64,000 nt of DNA, taken from the NCBI RefSeq assembly GCF_023715745.1, contig NZ_JAMBOV010000001.1:956633-1020632 (forward strand). Direction: 5' to 3'. This document shows, piece after piece, positions 1-9,550 of the stretch (its first letter is position 1; the number at the start of each line of letters is the position of its first letter). The position numbers and the translations under genes were made by a program. This stretch comes from Microbacterium oleivorans. GTDB taxonomy: Bacteria; Actinomycetota; Actinomycetes; Actinomycetales; Microbacteriaceae. Under the pieces are notes generated by a model. It made no database searches. It was not told the DNA's origin and saw only the letters and a list, made by a program, of their open reading frames with translations.

Positions 1-395
1 ACGAGAAGGCCGTGTGGTCGAGCTCGACGCACTGGGTCTTCCCCGCCAACAAGGGACAGAGCGCCGACGAGACCTCCGCCGCGGCGACCTTCGTCAAATG
101 GATGAACGACAACTCGGCGGGATGGGCCGAGACGGGCGAGCTCCCGGCCGCGAACTCGGTCCGTGAGGATCCGTCGATCCTCGAGGAGTACCCCAACCTC
201 GAGCCGTTCATGGAGCAGCTCGACTACGCCCACTATGAGACCGTCTCTCCCGGCATCAACGAGGCGAACGCGCTCATCACGACCGCGATCAACGAGGCGC
301 TGACGGGCAAGAAGACTCCTCAGGCCGCGCTCGACGACGCCAAGGCGAAGGCGGACGCCATCATCGAACAGAACCAGCAGAAGTATGGCGATTGA
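1..395 (+). CDS. Sugar ABC transporter substrate-binding protein, 3' end only
   Basis: The reading frame is already open at the window edge; codons run from base 3 to the TGA at 393-395, giving about 130 C-terminal residues. The content (aromatic and acidic surface, ADETSAAATFVKWMND helix, Ala/Asp-rich last helix) looks like the C-terminal lobe of a family 1 extracellular solute-binding protein. The two MalF/MalG-type permeases that follow, the first overlapping this gene by 11 nt, make a carbohydrate importer binding protein the natural reading. The signal peptide and ligand-binding N-lobe are outside the window, so substrate cannot be judged beyond the sugar link suggested by the GH43 gene in the same operon. 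Confidence 0.8.
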   Translation, partial: EKAVWSSSTHWVFPANKGQSADETSAAATFVKWMNDNSAGWAETGELPAANSVREDPSILEEYPNLEPFMEQLDYAHYETVSPGINEANALITTAINEALTGKKTPQAALDDAKAKADAIIEQNQQKYGD

Positions 396-1362
396 CCTCG
401 CCGCCGAAACGGCCGTCCCGGCCGACCGCACCGTCGGTCGGCCGGGGGGCCGCGCCCGGCGACCCGCGCAGCGCCGCCGCACCCTCATCGCCTACCTTTT
501 CCTCGCGCCGTTCCTGGCGCTGTTCGTCACCTTCGTCATCGTTCCGGCGGTCTTCGGTGTGTGGATCAGCCTCACGAACTGGTCGCCGTTCCGTGACAGC
601 CAGGACTTCGTCGGGCTGAAGAACTACCTCGACCTCTTCACGGCGGGGTCGACGACCTCGGCCGACTTCTGGAACTCGATGCGTGCCACGGGACTGTTCG
701 TGCTGCTGAGCGTTCCGTTCCTGGTGATCGTGCCGCTGTTCATCGCCGTCCTGCTCAACCGCAGGCTGCGCGGTGCGACGTTCTTCCGCACGGTCTTCTT
801 CGCCCCGTACGTGCTCGGTGTCGCGATCGTCGGTGTGATCTGGAGCTACGTCTTCGACACACAGTCGGGCATCCTCAACCACATCCTCGGACTCCTCGGC
901 CTTCCCCGTGACACTCCGTGGGTCGTCGACACGCCGTGGGTCTGGGTCTCGCTCGTCGGCGTCACCGTCTGGTGGACCGCGGGGCTCAACACCGTCATCT
1001 TCCTGGCGGGTCTCAAAGGCATCAACACCGACCTCTACGAGGCCGCGGCGCTCGATGGCGCGGGAGCCGCCCGCACGTTCGTCAGCGTGACGCTGCCGGG
1101 GCTGCGCCCGGTCATGATCTTCATCACGACGACGACGATCCTCGCGTCGGCCAACATGTTCGGGCAGTCGTTCCTGTTGACCAACGGCGGGCCGGGCAAC
1201 GAGACCCGGACCGCGATCATGTACATCGCCGACCAGGGGCTGTCGCAGAACAACATGGCACCCGCCTCGGCGATGAGCTACGTCCTGTTCGCCTTCCTCG
1301 CGATCATCAGCGTCGTCAACTTCCGCTTGCAGCGCGAGCGCAGCGAGAAAGCCGTCTCATGA
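385..1362 (+). CDS. Sugar ABC transporter permease, MalF/UgpA type
   Basis: Inner-membrane subunit of a carbohydrate importer, 325 aa, the usual family length. A basic, Arg-rich N-tail (about 1-32) precedes TM1 (about 35-58), and further hydrophobic segments follow to give six or so membrane spans. The EAA loop that docks on the ATPase is at about 219-243 (YEAAALDGAGAARTF...LPGLRP). The ATG at 385 lies inside the end of the binding-protein gene, and the stop overlaps the next start as ATGA, so translational coupling is likely. No ATPase gene is present here; a shared MsiK-type ATPase encoded elsewhere is common for such actinobacterial systems (inference). Confidence 0.9.
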   Translation: MAIDLAAETAVPADRTVGRPGGRARRPAQRRRTLIAYLFLAPFLALFVTFVIVPAVFGVWISLTNWSPFRDSQDFVGLKNYLDLFTAGSTTSADFWNSMRATGLFVLLSVPFLVIVPLFIAVLLNRRLRGATFFRTVFFAPYVLGVAIVGVIWSYVFDTQSGILNHILGLLGLPRDTPWVVDTPWVWVSLVGVTVWWTAGLNTVIFLAGLKGINTDLYEAAALDGAGAARTFVSVTLPGLRPVMIFITTTTILASANMFGQSFLLTNGGPGNETRTAIMYIADQGLSQNNMAPASAMSYVLFAFLAIISVVNFRLQRERSEKAVS

Positions 1363-2246
1363 CCGACACCGCCGTTCGCCCTTCGTCCACCGACGCCGAC
1401 ACCGCCCCCGGCCGTCGTCGGTCTCCCCGTCGGGCGGGGGACATCACCGCCTACGCCGTCCTCGGCGCGCTCGCCCTGGTGGTGATCTTCCCGCTGCTGT
1501 GGATGCTGCTCACCTCCGTCAAGACCGACGCGGATGCCGTCCGCAACCCGTACGCGCTCCCGGATCCCCCCTCTCTCGAGGCGTACGGAACCCTCCTGCT
1601 GAGCGGCCAGCAGCCGATCTTCCTGTGGCTGTGGAACAGCTTCGCCGCCGCGACCCTGCAGACCGTGCTCATCCTCGTCACCGCGTCCATGGCGGCATAC
1701 GCTCTGGCCAGGCTGGAGTTCGCGGGCAGGAACATCGTCTTCGGACTGATCATCGCGACGCTGCTCGTGCCGCCGGTCGTCTTCCTCATCCCGAACTACC
1801 TCATCGTCGAGAACTTCGGGTGGCTCGACACGATCCTCGCAATCACCGTCCCCGGAGCAGCCAGTGCGTTCGGGGTGTTCTTCCTCCGGCAGTTCTTCCT
1901 CGGCATCCCGCCCGAGATCGAAGAGGCGGCCCGTATCGACGGTGCCGGGGACTTCCGTATCTTCTTCCAGGTCGCCCTGCCCCTGGCGAGGCCTGCTCTG
2001 GCGACGCTCGCCGTGCTGTCGTTCCTCGGCAACTGGAACGATTTCCTCTGGCCGGTGTACGTGCTGCTCTCACCCGAGAACATGACCCTGCAGCCGGGCC
2101 TCGCGATGCTCCAGGGCGCGTTCCGGACGCACTTCGGCATCGTCATGGCGGGGGCGACGATCGCCTCGATCCCTGTCCTCATCCTCTTCGCTTTCGCGCA
2201 GCGGCAGATCGTCGACTCGGTCGCCGGGGCGGCGGTCAAGGGATGA
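1359..2246 (+). CDS. Sugar ABC transporter permease, MalG/UgpE type
   Basis: Second permease of the importer, 295 aa. The N-tail to about residue 27 is polar and Arg-rich; TM1 is about 30-52; the EAA loop is at about 188-213 (IEEAARIDGAGDFRIFF...LPLARP). The start was chosen at the ATG that overlaps the TGA of the preceding permease by 4 nt, and the gene itself ends in an ATGA overlap with the GH43 gene. The chain of 4-nt overlaps shows one transcription and translation unit. Together with the preceding permease it would form the heterodimeric channel. Confidence 0.9.
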   Translation: MTDTAVRPSSTDADTAPGRRRSPRRAGDITAYAVLGALALVVIFPLLWMLLTSVKTDADAVRNPYALPDPPSLEAYGTLLLSGQQPIFLWLWNSFAAATLQTVLILVTASMAAYALARLEFAGRNIVFGLIIATLLVPPVVFLIPNYLIVENFGWLDTILAITVPGAASAFGVFFLRQFFLGIPPEIEEAARIDGAGDFRIFFQVALPLARPALATLAVLSFLGNWNDFLWPVYVLLSPENMTLQPGLAMLQGAFRTHFGIVMAGATIASIPVLILFAFAQRQIVDSVAGAAVKG

Positions 2247-3220
2247 GACGCACGGCTCAGCTGGTCGCGCTCGCGCTGACGGGCGTCCTCGCGATGAGCG
2301 GATGCGGCGCCGCATCGCAGTCCGCGTCGACGCCGTCGGCCGGCACGGCGGCGGGAACGGGCTTCGTGCTCGACGAGGACTTCCCCGACCCCGACGTCGT
2401 ATCGACGGATGCCGGCTATGTCGCGTTCGCCACGGGGAGCCACGGCCTGAACATCCGCGTCGCGACCTCCGAGGACCTCGATGCGTGGACCGTCGACCGG
2501 CGCGACGCCCTTCCCGCGCTCCCGGCGTGGGCGTCGCCGGGGCGGACCTGGGCGCCCGAGGTGACGACGCTCGGCGACGGGTACGTCATGTACGTGACGG
2601 CTGAGCACACCGCCTCGGGGCGCCAGTGCATCGGCGTCGCGGTCTCACCCAGCCTCGACGAGCCGTTCACCCCGGCATCCGACGAGCCGCTCGTGTGCCC
2701 CGTCGAGGAGGGCGGAGCGATCGACGCCGCCACGTTCGACGACGAAGACGGCACGCGCTACCTGCTGTGGAAGACCGACGGCAACTGCTGCGCCCTCGAC
2801 ACGCGGCTGATGATGGCGCCGTTGACGGCCGACGGGCTGTCGCTGGCCGACGCGCCCGTCGCCCTCCTCACGCAGGACCAGCCGTGGGAGGGGGCGCTCG
2901 TCGAAGCACCCACCCTGGTCGCCCGCGACGGGGGCTACGCGCTCCTCTACTCCGCGAACGACTACGGCGGCGATTCGTACGCCGTCGGCGCGGCCTGGTC
3001 GGACGAGCTGGAGGGCCCCTACCAGAAGCAGCCCGAGCCGATCCTCACGACCTCCGGCAGCGACGGAGCGTTCCGTGGACCGGGCGGCCAGGACGTCGTG
3101 TCGACCGCCGACGGCGATGTGCTCGTCTTCCACGGCTGGGACGAGCAGTACATCTATCGAGGTCTGCACACCGCGCCGGTCCGCATCGGGTCGGCCGGGG
3201 TGACCGTCGACATCGGCTGA
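2243..3220 (+). CDS. Lipoprotein with GH43-type five-bladed propeller domain
   Basis: Predicted 325-aa lipid-anchored glycosidase: a short basic N-terminus, a hydrophobic stretch and lipobox AMSGC with Cys21. Three acidic positions expected of glycoside hydrolase family 43 are visible: Asp49 in FPDPDV (general base), Asp161 in GAIDAATF (pKa modulator) and Glu221 in VEAPT (general acid). GH43 enzymes cut arabinose- or xylose-containing oligosaccharides; the exact substrate is not readable. The start overlaps the upstream permease stop by 4 nt, so the enzyme is made with the importer and would trim oligosaccharides at the outer face of the membrane for uptake (inference). It is the last gene of the operon, with a terminator-like hairpin just after it. 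Confidence 0.82.
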   Translation: MRRTAQLVALALTGVLAMSGCGAASQSASTPSAGTAAGTGFVLDEDFPDPDVVSTDAGYVAFATGSHGLNIRVATSEDLDAWTVDRRDALPALPAWASPGRTWAPEVTTLGDGYVMYVTAEHTASGRQCIGVAVSPSLDEPFTPASDEPLVCPVEEGGAIDAATFDDEDGTRYLLWKTDGNCCALDTRLMMAPLTADGLSLADAPVALLTQDQPWEGALVEAPTLVARDGGYALLYSANDYGGDSYAVGAAWSDELEGPYQKQPEPILTTSGSDGAFRGPGGQDVVSTADGDVLVFHGWDEQYIYRGLHTAPVRIGSAGVTVDIG

Positions 3221-3237
3221 CGCCTGGCCGGTGCGGG

Positions 3238-3268
3238 GGTGGGAGGGGTGCCGGGCATCCCTCCCACC
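3238..3268. terminator. Bidirectional terminator-like hairpin
   Basis: Nearly perfect 15-bp inverted repeat (3238-3252 with 3254-3268) centred between the convergent GH43 and malate synthase genes. It is GC-rich with a one-base loop and no long T-run, as is usual for high-GC actinobacteria. It could stop transcription from both sides. Confidence 0.6.
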
Positions 3269-3283
3269 GATCCGCGTCGGAGC

Positions 3284-4915
3284 TCACTCCACGAGGAAGT
3301 GCGCGTACGCGCCGAGGGTGAGGAACGTCGGGTAGTCCGCCCCGAGCGCGACCTCTCGGAACACCTCGGCCGCATCGTCGAACCGGTCGCGGTCGTGACG
3401 CGGCACCTCGCCGAGCACCTGCGCGATGAGGCCCTCGACGTAGTCGCGCGTGATCGGGGTGCCGTCCTCGGTCGCGCGGTCCTGGTGGATCCACTGCCAG
3501 ATCTGCGAGCGGCTGATCTCGGCGGTCGCGGCATCCTCCATCAGTCCGTCGATCGCGACGGCACCCAGCCCCCGCAGCCATGCCTCGACGTAGCGGATGC
3601 CGACTGAGACGTTCCCGTGCACGCCCGCCGCCGTGATCGGCAGGCCGATGTGGCAGTCGATGAGCTGGGCGGGTGTGACGGCGACGTCCTCGCGCCGTCG
3701 GTCGACCTGGTTCGGCCGCTCACCGAGCACGGCGTCGAATTCGGCCTGCGCGACGGGGATGAGGTCCGGGTGCGCGACCCACGTGCCGTCGAACCCGTCG
3801 CCCGCCTCGCGCCGCTTGTCGGCGGCGACCTTCTCGAACGCATTCCGGGTCGCGGCTTCGTCGCGGCGGTTCGGGATGAAGGCGCTCATGCCGCCGATCG
3901 CGAACGCTCCCCGCTTGTGGCAGGTCTGCACCAGCAGCTCGGTGTAGGCCCGCATGAACGGGACGGTCATCGTCACCTGGCTGCGGTCGGGCAGCACGAA
4001 CCGGGCTCCGCGACCCCGGTAGTTCTTGATCATCGAGAAGATGTAATCCCATCGCCCGGCGTTCAGTCCCGCGGCGTGGTCGCGCAGTTCGAACAGGATC
4101 TCCTCCATCTCGAACGCGGCGGGCAGCGTCTCGATGAGCACGGTCGCCCGGATCGTCCCGTGCGGGATCCCGAGGAACCGCTCGCTGAAGGTGAAGACGT
4201 CGTCCCACAGCTTCGCCTCTTCGGCCGATTCGATCTTCGGCAGGTAGAAGTAGGGCCCGCGACCATCGGCGATGAGGCGCTCGGCGTTGTGGAAGAAGTA
4301 GAGCCCGAAGTCGACGAGTGAACCGGATGCCGCGAGGGTCCGCCCGCGGCGATCGGTGACGTCGATGTGCTTCTCCATGAGGTGCCAGCCGCGCGGGCGC
4401 ATGACGATCGTCGGGGTCCGCTCGGCGGTGACCTCGTAGACCTTGCCCTCGGGACTCGTGTGGCGCAGCTCGCCGCGGATCGCGTCGCGCAGCGACAGCT
4501 GGCCCTCGATGACGTTCCGCCAGGTGGGGCTCGTGGCGTCCTCCTGGTCGGCGAGCCAGACCCGCGCGCCGGAGTTCAGCGCGTTGATCGTCATCTTCGG
4601 GTCGGTCGGTCCGGTGATCTCGACCCGCCGGTCCTCGAGCCCGGGCCCGGACCCGGCGACGCGCCAGTCCGGGTCCTCGCGGATGTGCGCCGTGTCGGAG
4701 CGGAACGTCGGATCCTGTCCGTTGCCGATCTCGAAGCGCCGCCGCATTCGATCGGCGAGGCGGTCGTGCCGACGCCCGCCGAAGCGCTCGTGCAGCTGCG
4801 CGACGAAATCGAGCGCACCGGGCGTGAGGATCTCGTCGTAGCGTTCGCGGATCGGTCCGCGGACCGTCAGTGTCGTCGTCGTCGTGGGCGGGGGAGGGGT
4901 GTCGATGAGGGTCAT
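3284..4915 (-). CDS. aceB: Malate synthase A
   Basis: Condenses glyoxylate with acetyl-CoA to malate, the second step of the glyoxylate shunt in the cytoplasm. The 543-aa length fits the A isoform. The family signature is clear: RDHAAGLNAGRWDYIF in the middle of the protein, preceded by the conserved IESAEEAKLWDDVF and IRATVLIETLPAAFEMEEI segments. The start was placed at the ATG at 4915 because AGGAG lies 6 nt upstream; an in-frame ATG 14 codons further up lacks such a site. The gene lies 43 nt downstream of isocitrate lyase on the same strand, so the two form an aceA-aceB operon driven from the divergent region near 6.3 kb. Confidence 0.96.
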   Translation of the reverse strand: MTLIDTPPPPTTTTTLTVRGPIRERYDEILTPGALDFVAQLHERFGGRRHDRLADRMRRRFEIGNGQDPTFRSDTAHIREDPDWRVAGSGPGLEDRRVEITGPTDPKMTINALNSGARVWLADQEDATSPTWRNVIEGQLSLRDAIRGELRHTSPEGKVYEVTAERTPTIVMRPRGWHLMEKHIDVTDRRGRTLAASGSLVDFGLYFFHNAERLIADGRGPYFYLPKIESAEEAKLWDDVFTFSERFLGIPHGTIRATVLIETLPAAFEMEEILFELRDHAAGLNAGRWDYIFSMIKNYRGRGARFVLPDRSQVTMTVPFMRAYTELLVQTCHKRGAFAIGGMSAFIPNRRDEAATRNAFEKVAADKRREAGDGFDGTWVAHPDLIPVAQAEFDAVLGERPNQVDRRREDVAVTPAQLIDCHIGLPITAAGVHGNVSVGIRYVEAWLRGLGAVAIDGLMEDAATAEISRSQIWQWIHQDRATEDGTPITRDYVEGLIAQVLGEVPRHDRDRFDDAAEVFREVALGADYPTFLTLGAYAHFLVE

Positions 4916-4958
4916 GTCGTACTCCTGAGGAAGGGGGATGCCGGGGCATCCGGTCATG

Positions 4959-6275
<1,317 letters not shown>

Positions 6276-6321
6276 GGTGTCCTCCGGTGGGGTCGGGAGC
6301 GGGTCGTGACACCACTGTGCG

Positions 6322-6375
6322 AGAAGAACGTGCCCTACCGATGGCGCGGGCGAGGAGAAGATTGCGCGTTCTTCT
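6322..6375. promoter_or_regulatory. Inverted-repeat operator between aceA and ramB-like gene
   Basis: AGAAGAAC at 6322-6329 and its reverse complement GTTCTTCT at 6368-6375 are perfect 8-bp arms. Extending inward, AGAAGAACGTGC faces AGAAGAACGCGC (read from the other strand), 11 of 12 matching. Centres are 46 bp apart, between four and five helical turns. The arms lie 47 bp before aceA and 24 bp before the regulator gene. The GTTCT and TTGC parts of the right arm resemble halves of the published C. glutamicum RamB site, though with different spacing, so assignment to RamB is an inference. Confidence 0.5.
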
Positions 6376-6398
6376 GTTCCCGTGACACACTCCCGGAC

Positions 6399-7871
6399 AT
6401 GACGATCGACGAAGATCGGGTGGATGCGGCGTCCGCGGAGCCCGGAGCCGACGCGCTGAGCATCGGCCGCCGGATCCGGCAGGTGCGCACCGCCCGCGGC
6501 ATGACCCTGGACGAGCTGGCCGCCGCCGTCGCGCGGGCACCGAGCCAGCTGTCGATGATCGAGACCGGCAAGCGCGAGCCCAAGCTGTCGCTGCTGCAGG
6601 CGATCGCCCGCGCACTCGGGACGACGATCGACGCGCTCATTGCCGCCGAGCCCCTCGACGAGCGCGCGACCCTCGAGATCGCCCTCGAACGTGCGATGAA
6701 GGGTCCGACGTTCCAGGCGCTCGGCATCCCGCCGTTCCGCATCGGCAAGTCCGTACCGGACGCAGTGCTCGAGACCCTGCTCTCCCTGCACGGCGAGATC
6801 GAGCGGCTGAACGACGAGCGGTCGGCGACGCCGGAGGAGGCACGTCGCGCGAACGTCGAGCTCCGGCACCTCATGCGCCGGCAGGACAACTACTTCGCCG
6901 AACTCGAGGAGCAGGCCGAGCGCATCCTCGCGGCCGTCGACCACCCCGGCGGACCGCTCACGCAGCGGACCGCGTCCGAGATCGCGGCGCACCTCGGCTA
7001 CTCGCTGCACTACGTGTCTGACCTGCCGGCATCCACCCGCTCCGTCGCCGACAACCGCACGGGGCGGCTGTACCTCTCGAGCACGATTCCAGGGCGGGGC
7101 GATTCGCGCACCCCCGTGCTGCAGGCCCTCGCCGGTCGCATCCTCGGGCACGTCGAGCCGCGCTCGTACGCCGAGTTCCTGCGGCAGCGCGTCGAGACCA
7201 ACTACCTGGTCGGGGCGCTCATGGTGCCCGAGTCGCACGCCGCGGCGTTCCTCCAGGACGCGAAGTCGCGCCGGGCGATCTCGATCGAGGACCTGCGCGA
7301 CGCATACTCCGTCTCGTATGAGACCGCCGCGCACCGCTTCACCAACCTCGCGACGCGGCACCTCGGCATCCCGGTCCACTTCCTGAAGGTGCACGAATCC
7401 GGCACGATCACGAAGGCGTACGAGAACGACGACGTGAACTTCCCGGCCGACCGGTTCGGGTCGATCGAGGGCCAGCTCTGCTGCCGTCGGTGGACGAGCC
7501 GGGTCGTCTTCGACATCCCCGACAAGTTCAATCCGTACTACCAGTACACCGACACGGGAAACGGGACGTACTGGTGCACCGCGCGAGTGGAGTCCTCGAG
7601 CGACGGCGCCCACTCGGTCAGCGTCGGCGTGCGCTTCGACGACACGAAGTGGTTCATCGGGCGCGAGACAGCGAACCGCGGGGTGTCGCGGCACGGCGTC
7701 GACGTCTGCTGCCGGCGCCCTCCCGCCGAGCTCGAGCGCACCTGGCGCGACCAGGCCTGGCCGAACGTCCGGACGCCCCGCACGCTGCTCGCGACCCTGC
7801 CGACCGGGGCCTTTCCCGGGGTCGACACGACGGACCTGTACGAGTTCCTCGAGGCGCACGCGCCGGAGTGA
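6399..7871 (+). CDS. ramB: RamB-like XRE family / ScfR-type acetate metabolism regulator
   Basis: Transcriptional regulator of 490 aa. The N-terminal cro/C1 helix-turn-helix is at about 22-80 ([19 protein letters not shown]...[18 protein letters not shown]). It is followed by a middle region with a long helix rich in Glu/Arg and an IrrE-like core (about 190-330), and a C-terminal short-chain fatty acyl regulator domain with Cys pairs (LCCRRW, VCCRRP). This domain order is that of RamB of C. glutamicum, which represses acetate and glyoxylate-shunt genes. Divergent placement from aceA supports the same target. The ATG at 6399 has no strong ribosome-binding site. The gene converges on the PucR gene downstream. 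Confidence 0.85.
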   Translation: MTIDEDRVDAASAEPGADALSIGRRIRQVRTARGMTLDELAAAVARAPSQLSMIETGKREPKLSLLQAIARALGTTIDALIAAEPLDERATLEIALERAMKGPTFQALGIPPFRIGKSVPDAVLETLLSLHGEIERLNDERSATPEEARRANVELRHLMRRQDNYFAELEEQAERILAAVDHPGGPLTQRTASEIAAHLGYSLHYVSDLPASTRSVADNRTGRLYLSSTIPGRGDSRTPVLQALAGRILGHVEPRSYAEFLRQRVETNYLVGALMVPESHAAAFLQDAKSRRAISIEDLRDAYSVSYETAAHRFTNLATRHLGIPVHFLKVHESGTITKAYENDDVNFPADRFGSIEGQLCCRRWTSRVVFDIPDKFNPYYQYTDTGNGTYWCTARVESSSDGAHSVSVGVRFDDTKWFIGRETANRGVSRHGVDVCCRRPPAELERTWRDQAWPNVRTPRTLLATLPTGAFPGVDTTDLYEFLEAHAPE

Positions 7872-7876
7872 GCTAT

Positions 7877-7890
7877 CCGCCGTTCGGCGG
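7877..7890. terminator. Short GC hairpin between convergent genes
   Basis: CCGCCG (7877-7882) and CGGCGG (7885-7890) pair across a TT loop in the 50-bp gap between the ramB-like gene and the convergent pucR-like gene. It may contribute to termination but is short and lacks a T-tract. Confidence 0.3.
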
Positions 7891-7921
7891 CGTCCGCGAC
7901 GGCCGCCAGCGTGCCCGTGCG

Positions 7922-9454
7922 TCAGCCTCCGAGCTGGAGGGCGGCCCACACCTCGGCGCGGCCGGCGAAGGAGGACAGATCTGTGCCGAGCACCCGCTCG
8001 GCGGCGGAGAGGCGGCTGCGGACGGTGTGTCGGTGCACGCCGAGGGCTGCCGCGGCGCCGTCGTTCGAGCCGTCCGCGGCGACCCATGCGCGCAGGGTCT
8101 CCTCGAGCCGCCCGCCGTGCTCGCGGTCCTGCCGACGCAGCGGTTCGAGGAAGGCGGCGGCGACCGTGGGGGCGGTCCCCGCCGACAGCGCCGACAGGAT
8201 GCCGCCGGCCTGCACCTCCGCGAAACGTGCGACACCAGCACCCGCCGCCCGGCCGCGCGCCGCGCGGGCCTGATCCACCGCCCGCGCGAACGCGGCGTAC
8301 GGTGCAGGCTCGGACACTCCCAGCCGCGCCTCGAAGCGGTCGGCGAACTCGTCGAGGGAAGCGGCGGCGGATGCCGGGACCACGATCACGACGTCGTCAT
8401 CGACCCCGCCGAAGAACAGGCCCCCGTGGCGCTCCTCGGCGCGGAGCTCGAGCAGGTCGAGCAGGGAGTCCGCGCGTCGGCCGGCGGCATCCGTCACCGC
8501 GACGACCACCGGTGCGGCGGGCAGGGCGCCCCACACGTCCCGGGAGATCTGGCGGGCGAGTGCCGGGTCGCCGGTGAGGAGCGACCGCACCATCCCCGAA
8601 CGCAGCGCCTTGCGTGCGCGCGACAGACGCTGGTGCTGCTCGAGCGCGAGCCCCGCCATCGCGATCACCGCGGTGACGACGTCGCGGCCGGCGCGGTCGA
8701 GCTCGCCCGCGGCGATCGCGAGGACACCGCGCAGCTCGCCGCCGCGTCCGAGGGTCTGCAGGGTGAACGCGTCCGTGTCCGAGTGCAGCGACGACCCGGC
8801 GCGCGCGCCGCGCCGGAGCACCGCACCCACCTCGGTCCGCAGCGTCTCGGCCGCGCCGGGGGAGAGCGCGCCGACCGGGTGCTCGCGCACCAGCTCGCCC
8901 GCGGCGTCGTACATCCCGACCCACGTGTCCAGCTGCTTGGCGAGCTCGGCGATCGTGGCGCCGAGACCGTCGGGCCGCAGGGCGGCGAGGGCGAGGGCCC
9001 GCTGTGCCGAGAGCGCCCACGTGCGCCGCGCGTACGCCTGCGCCGCGACCGCCTCGGCGTTCGCGCGGGCGACGGCGATGAACGGCGTGCTGTAGGGGAC
9101 CTCGAAGAGGGGCAGCCCCGCGTTCCGGCACGCCGCTGCGAGCCCCGAGGGGATGCCGTCGCGCACGACTTCGGTCCCGAATCCGAGCGCCGCGACGCCG
9201 CGGTCGACCAGGCGCCGCACGTACGCGTCGAACGGGTAGTCCTCACCGGCCGGGAACTGCGTGCCGGTGGTCAGCAGGACGAGGTCCTCGGCCAGGAACG
9301 GTGTCGGATCGTCGAGGTCCGAGCTGTGCACCCATCGCGTGGGTCGGTCCAGGGCTCCGGGCCGGAGCGCGTCCTCGCCGTCCGCGAGTCGCAGCGCGAG
9401 CTCGCGGCGCGCGAGCAGGGCGCGCAGGGTCGGCTCCGCATCACGGGTGACCAT
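7922..9454 (-). CDS. PucR family transcriptional regulator
   Basis: Predicted 510-aa activator/repressor. The N-terminal part (about 1-130) matches a PucR-type sensor domain ([13 protein letters not shown] [14 protein letters not shown]), the middle is a GGDEF-like/CdaR fold, and the C-terminus (about 450-505) carries a helix-turn-helix of the HTH_30 class, with [19 protein letters not shown]. PucR proteins commonly control purine, GABA or polyamine use; here the gene is divergent from gabT and the whole polyamine island, so it is the likely local regulator. The start at ATG 9454 is preceded by GGGAGG. A TGTAC-N5-GTACA palindrome lies in the shared upstream region. Confidence 0.85.
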   Translation of the reverse strand: MVTRDAEPTLRALLARRELALRLADGEDALRPGALDRPTRWVHSSDLDDPTPFLAEDLVLLTTGTQFPAGEDYPFDAYVRRLVDRGVAALGFGTEVVRDGIPSGLAAACRNAGLPLFEVPYSTPFIAVARANAEAVAAQAYARRTWALSAQRALALAALRPDGLGATIAELAKQLDTWVGMYDAAGELVREHPVGALSPGAAETLRTEVGAVLRRGARAGSSLHSDTDAFTLQTLGRGGELRGVLAIAAGELDRAGRDVVTAVIAMAGLALEQHQRLSRARKALRSGMVRSLLTGDPALARQISRDVWGALPAAPVVVAVTDAAGRRADSLLDLLELRAEERHGGLFFGGVDDDVVIVVPASAAASLDEFADRFEARLGVSEPAPYAAFARAVDQARAARGRAAGAGVARFAEVQAGGILSALSAGTAPTVAAAFLEPLRRQDREHGGRLEETLRAWVAADGSNDGAAAALGVHRHTVRSRLSAAERVLGTDLSSFAGRAEVWAALQLGG

Positions 9455-9470
9455 GTCGGCTCCCTCCCGG

Positions 9471-9485
9471 TGTACGCGATGTACA
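9471..9485. promoter_or_regulatory. Palindrome TGTAC-N5-GTACA, candidate PucR operator
   Basis: A perfect 5-bp inverted repeat with a 5-bp spacer, only 16 bp before the pucR-like start and 80 bp before gabT. Position in the divergent region makes it a candidate binding site for the regulator; one short palindrome alone is modest evidence. Confidence 0.4.
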
Positions 9486-9538
9486 GCGATGAACCGAGAA
9501 TAGACGTCATGGCGAATGACCGCGCGTCCGGTCGCCCC

Positions 9539-9544
9539 TACGCT
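9539..9544 (+). promoter_or_regulatory. -10 element of probable leaderless gabT promoter
   Basis: TACGCT is followed by 6 nt and then the gabT ATG at 9551, which places transcription start on or next to the A of the start codon. No Shine-Dalgarno sequence precedes this ATG, as expected for a leaderless message. Confidence 0.5.
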
Positions 9545-9550
9545 CGCCGC

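Noticed and set aside
6322..6375. Exact RamB consensus site
   Set aside because: Only the GTTCT and TTGC halves match, with spacing one base off; reported as a candidate, not as a confirmed RamB site.
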